A stretch of 64,000 nucleotides of DNA, from NCBI GenBank assembly GCA_964016985.1, contig OZ024823.1:32507473-32571472 (forward strand), written 5' to 3'. The notes under the pieces are model-generated. The model was not told the DNA's origin, ran no database searches, and was given only the letters and a program-made list of their open reading frames with translations. Of this stretch, positions 63,706 to 64,000 are shown one piece after another. Position numbers and translations under genes: made by a program. Every line of letters begins with the position of its first letter. Positions within the stretch are counted from its first letter, which is position 1. Source of the DNA: Anodontia alba. Its lineage: Eukaryota > Mollusca > Bivalvia > Lucinida > Lucinidae.

Positions 63706-64000
63706 TATTCGACTCTCGTTATCTCGGAAGTCCAAGGGACTCTCTGAAATACTTTGAGATATCTGTATCTAGACATATCAGATTTGCAGAATGGAGACAA
63801 AAATAAATCAAATAACCACATTTAACAAATGAATATGTAATTTGACTCCTGAAGTACTGAAAATATTGTGGAAAAGAGGAGAAACTGCTCCTTAGGAGCA
63901 ATTTCTCCTCTTTTCCACAATATTTTGTTACCTGTTGTTAGATTTCCATTTAAAACAGGGACCAGATTTCACTTCAAGATAAGCGGTGATTTGAGATAAG
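63706..64000. mobile_element. Family C pogo/Tigger-like MITE, runs off the window
   Basis: TATTCGACTCTCGTTATCTC at the left; central palindrome at 63863-63925 (AATATTGTGGAAAAGAGGAG arm, one mismatch); the right part AGATAAGCGG reaches the window end. Confidence 0.8.

Overview
The window looks like an accessory, repeat-dominated stretch of a bivalve mollusc genome, probably a heterodont (Imparidentia) clam or mussel. It is AT-rich and non-coding for long distances, packed with short inverted-repeat elements, tRNA-derived SINEs and tandem-array elements with subterminal inverted repeats of the oyster 'pearl'/Helentron-derived type. The species call is inference from repeat style. There is no sign of bacterial organisation (no operons, no ribosome binding sites).

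Only one convincing intact protein-coding gene is visible: an intronless twelve-finger C2H2 zinc-finger gene on the minus strand at 22.1-23.2 kb. Two short stretches look like isolated exons of unrecognised genes (544-716 and 49236-49334, both minus), and an open but frameshifted reading frame at 15.8-16.6 kb encodes an unrecognised protein. All other coding matter is transposon-derived: a non-LTR linker fragment (1-355), a hAT transposase C-terminus (17.2-17.4 kb), a PHD-finger remnant (41.5-41.8 kb) and a Ty3/Gypsy-like Gag-protease remnant (57.4-58.8 kb).

Layout: 0-9 kb holds a non-LTR fragment, two tandem-array elements, several foldback MITEs and a SINE. 9-14.7 kb holds two copies of one repeat; the second copy carries two large inverted-repeat insertions with target duplications, and a palindrome-rich AT element lies between the copies. 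15.1-20.4 kb appears to be one decayed hAT-like element. 20.7-28 kb holds SINE-in-transposon nesting, the zinc-finger gene and MITEs. 28-33.2 kb holds two long-TIR elements. 33.3-35.1 kb is a Helentron-like tandem element. 40.07-44.30 kb is a complete foldback element with 9-bp target duplication sitting inside a SINE. 51-55.6 kb is two more Helentron-like tandem elements around a 200-N gap. 57.18-58.81 kb is an integrated but internally rearranged LTR retroelement with 5-bp target duplication. 59-64 kb holds nested SINEs and MITEs.

The most interesting signals are: (1) the mini-provirus at 57.2-58.8 kb, which has correct TG/CA ends and a GTCAG target duplication but carries a perfect 109-bp U5 palindrome, an antisense primer-binding site and truncated Gag-protease, as if an aberrant reverse-transcription product had been integrated; (2) a roughly 100-bp perfect palindrome that sits at the centre of at least four MITE families with unrelated termini, suggesting a module that moves between MITEs; (3) four elements whose terminal inverted repeats are themselves tandem arrays, two of them dated by nested 'empty sites'; and (4) an 870-bp element built of alternating GATATC and ATTCGAAT palindromes.
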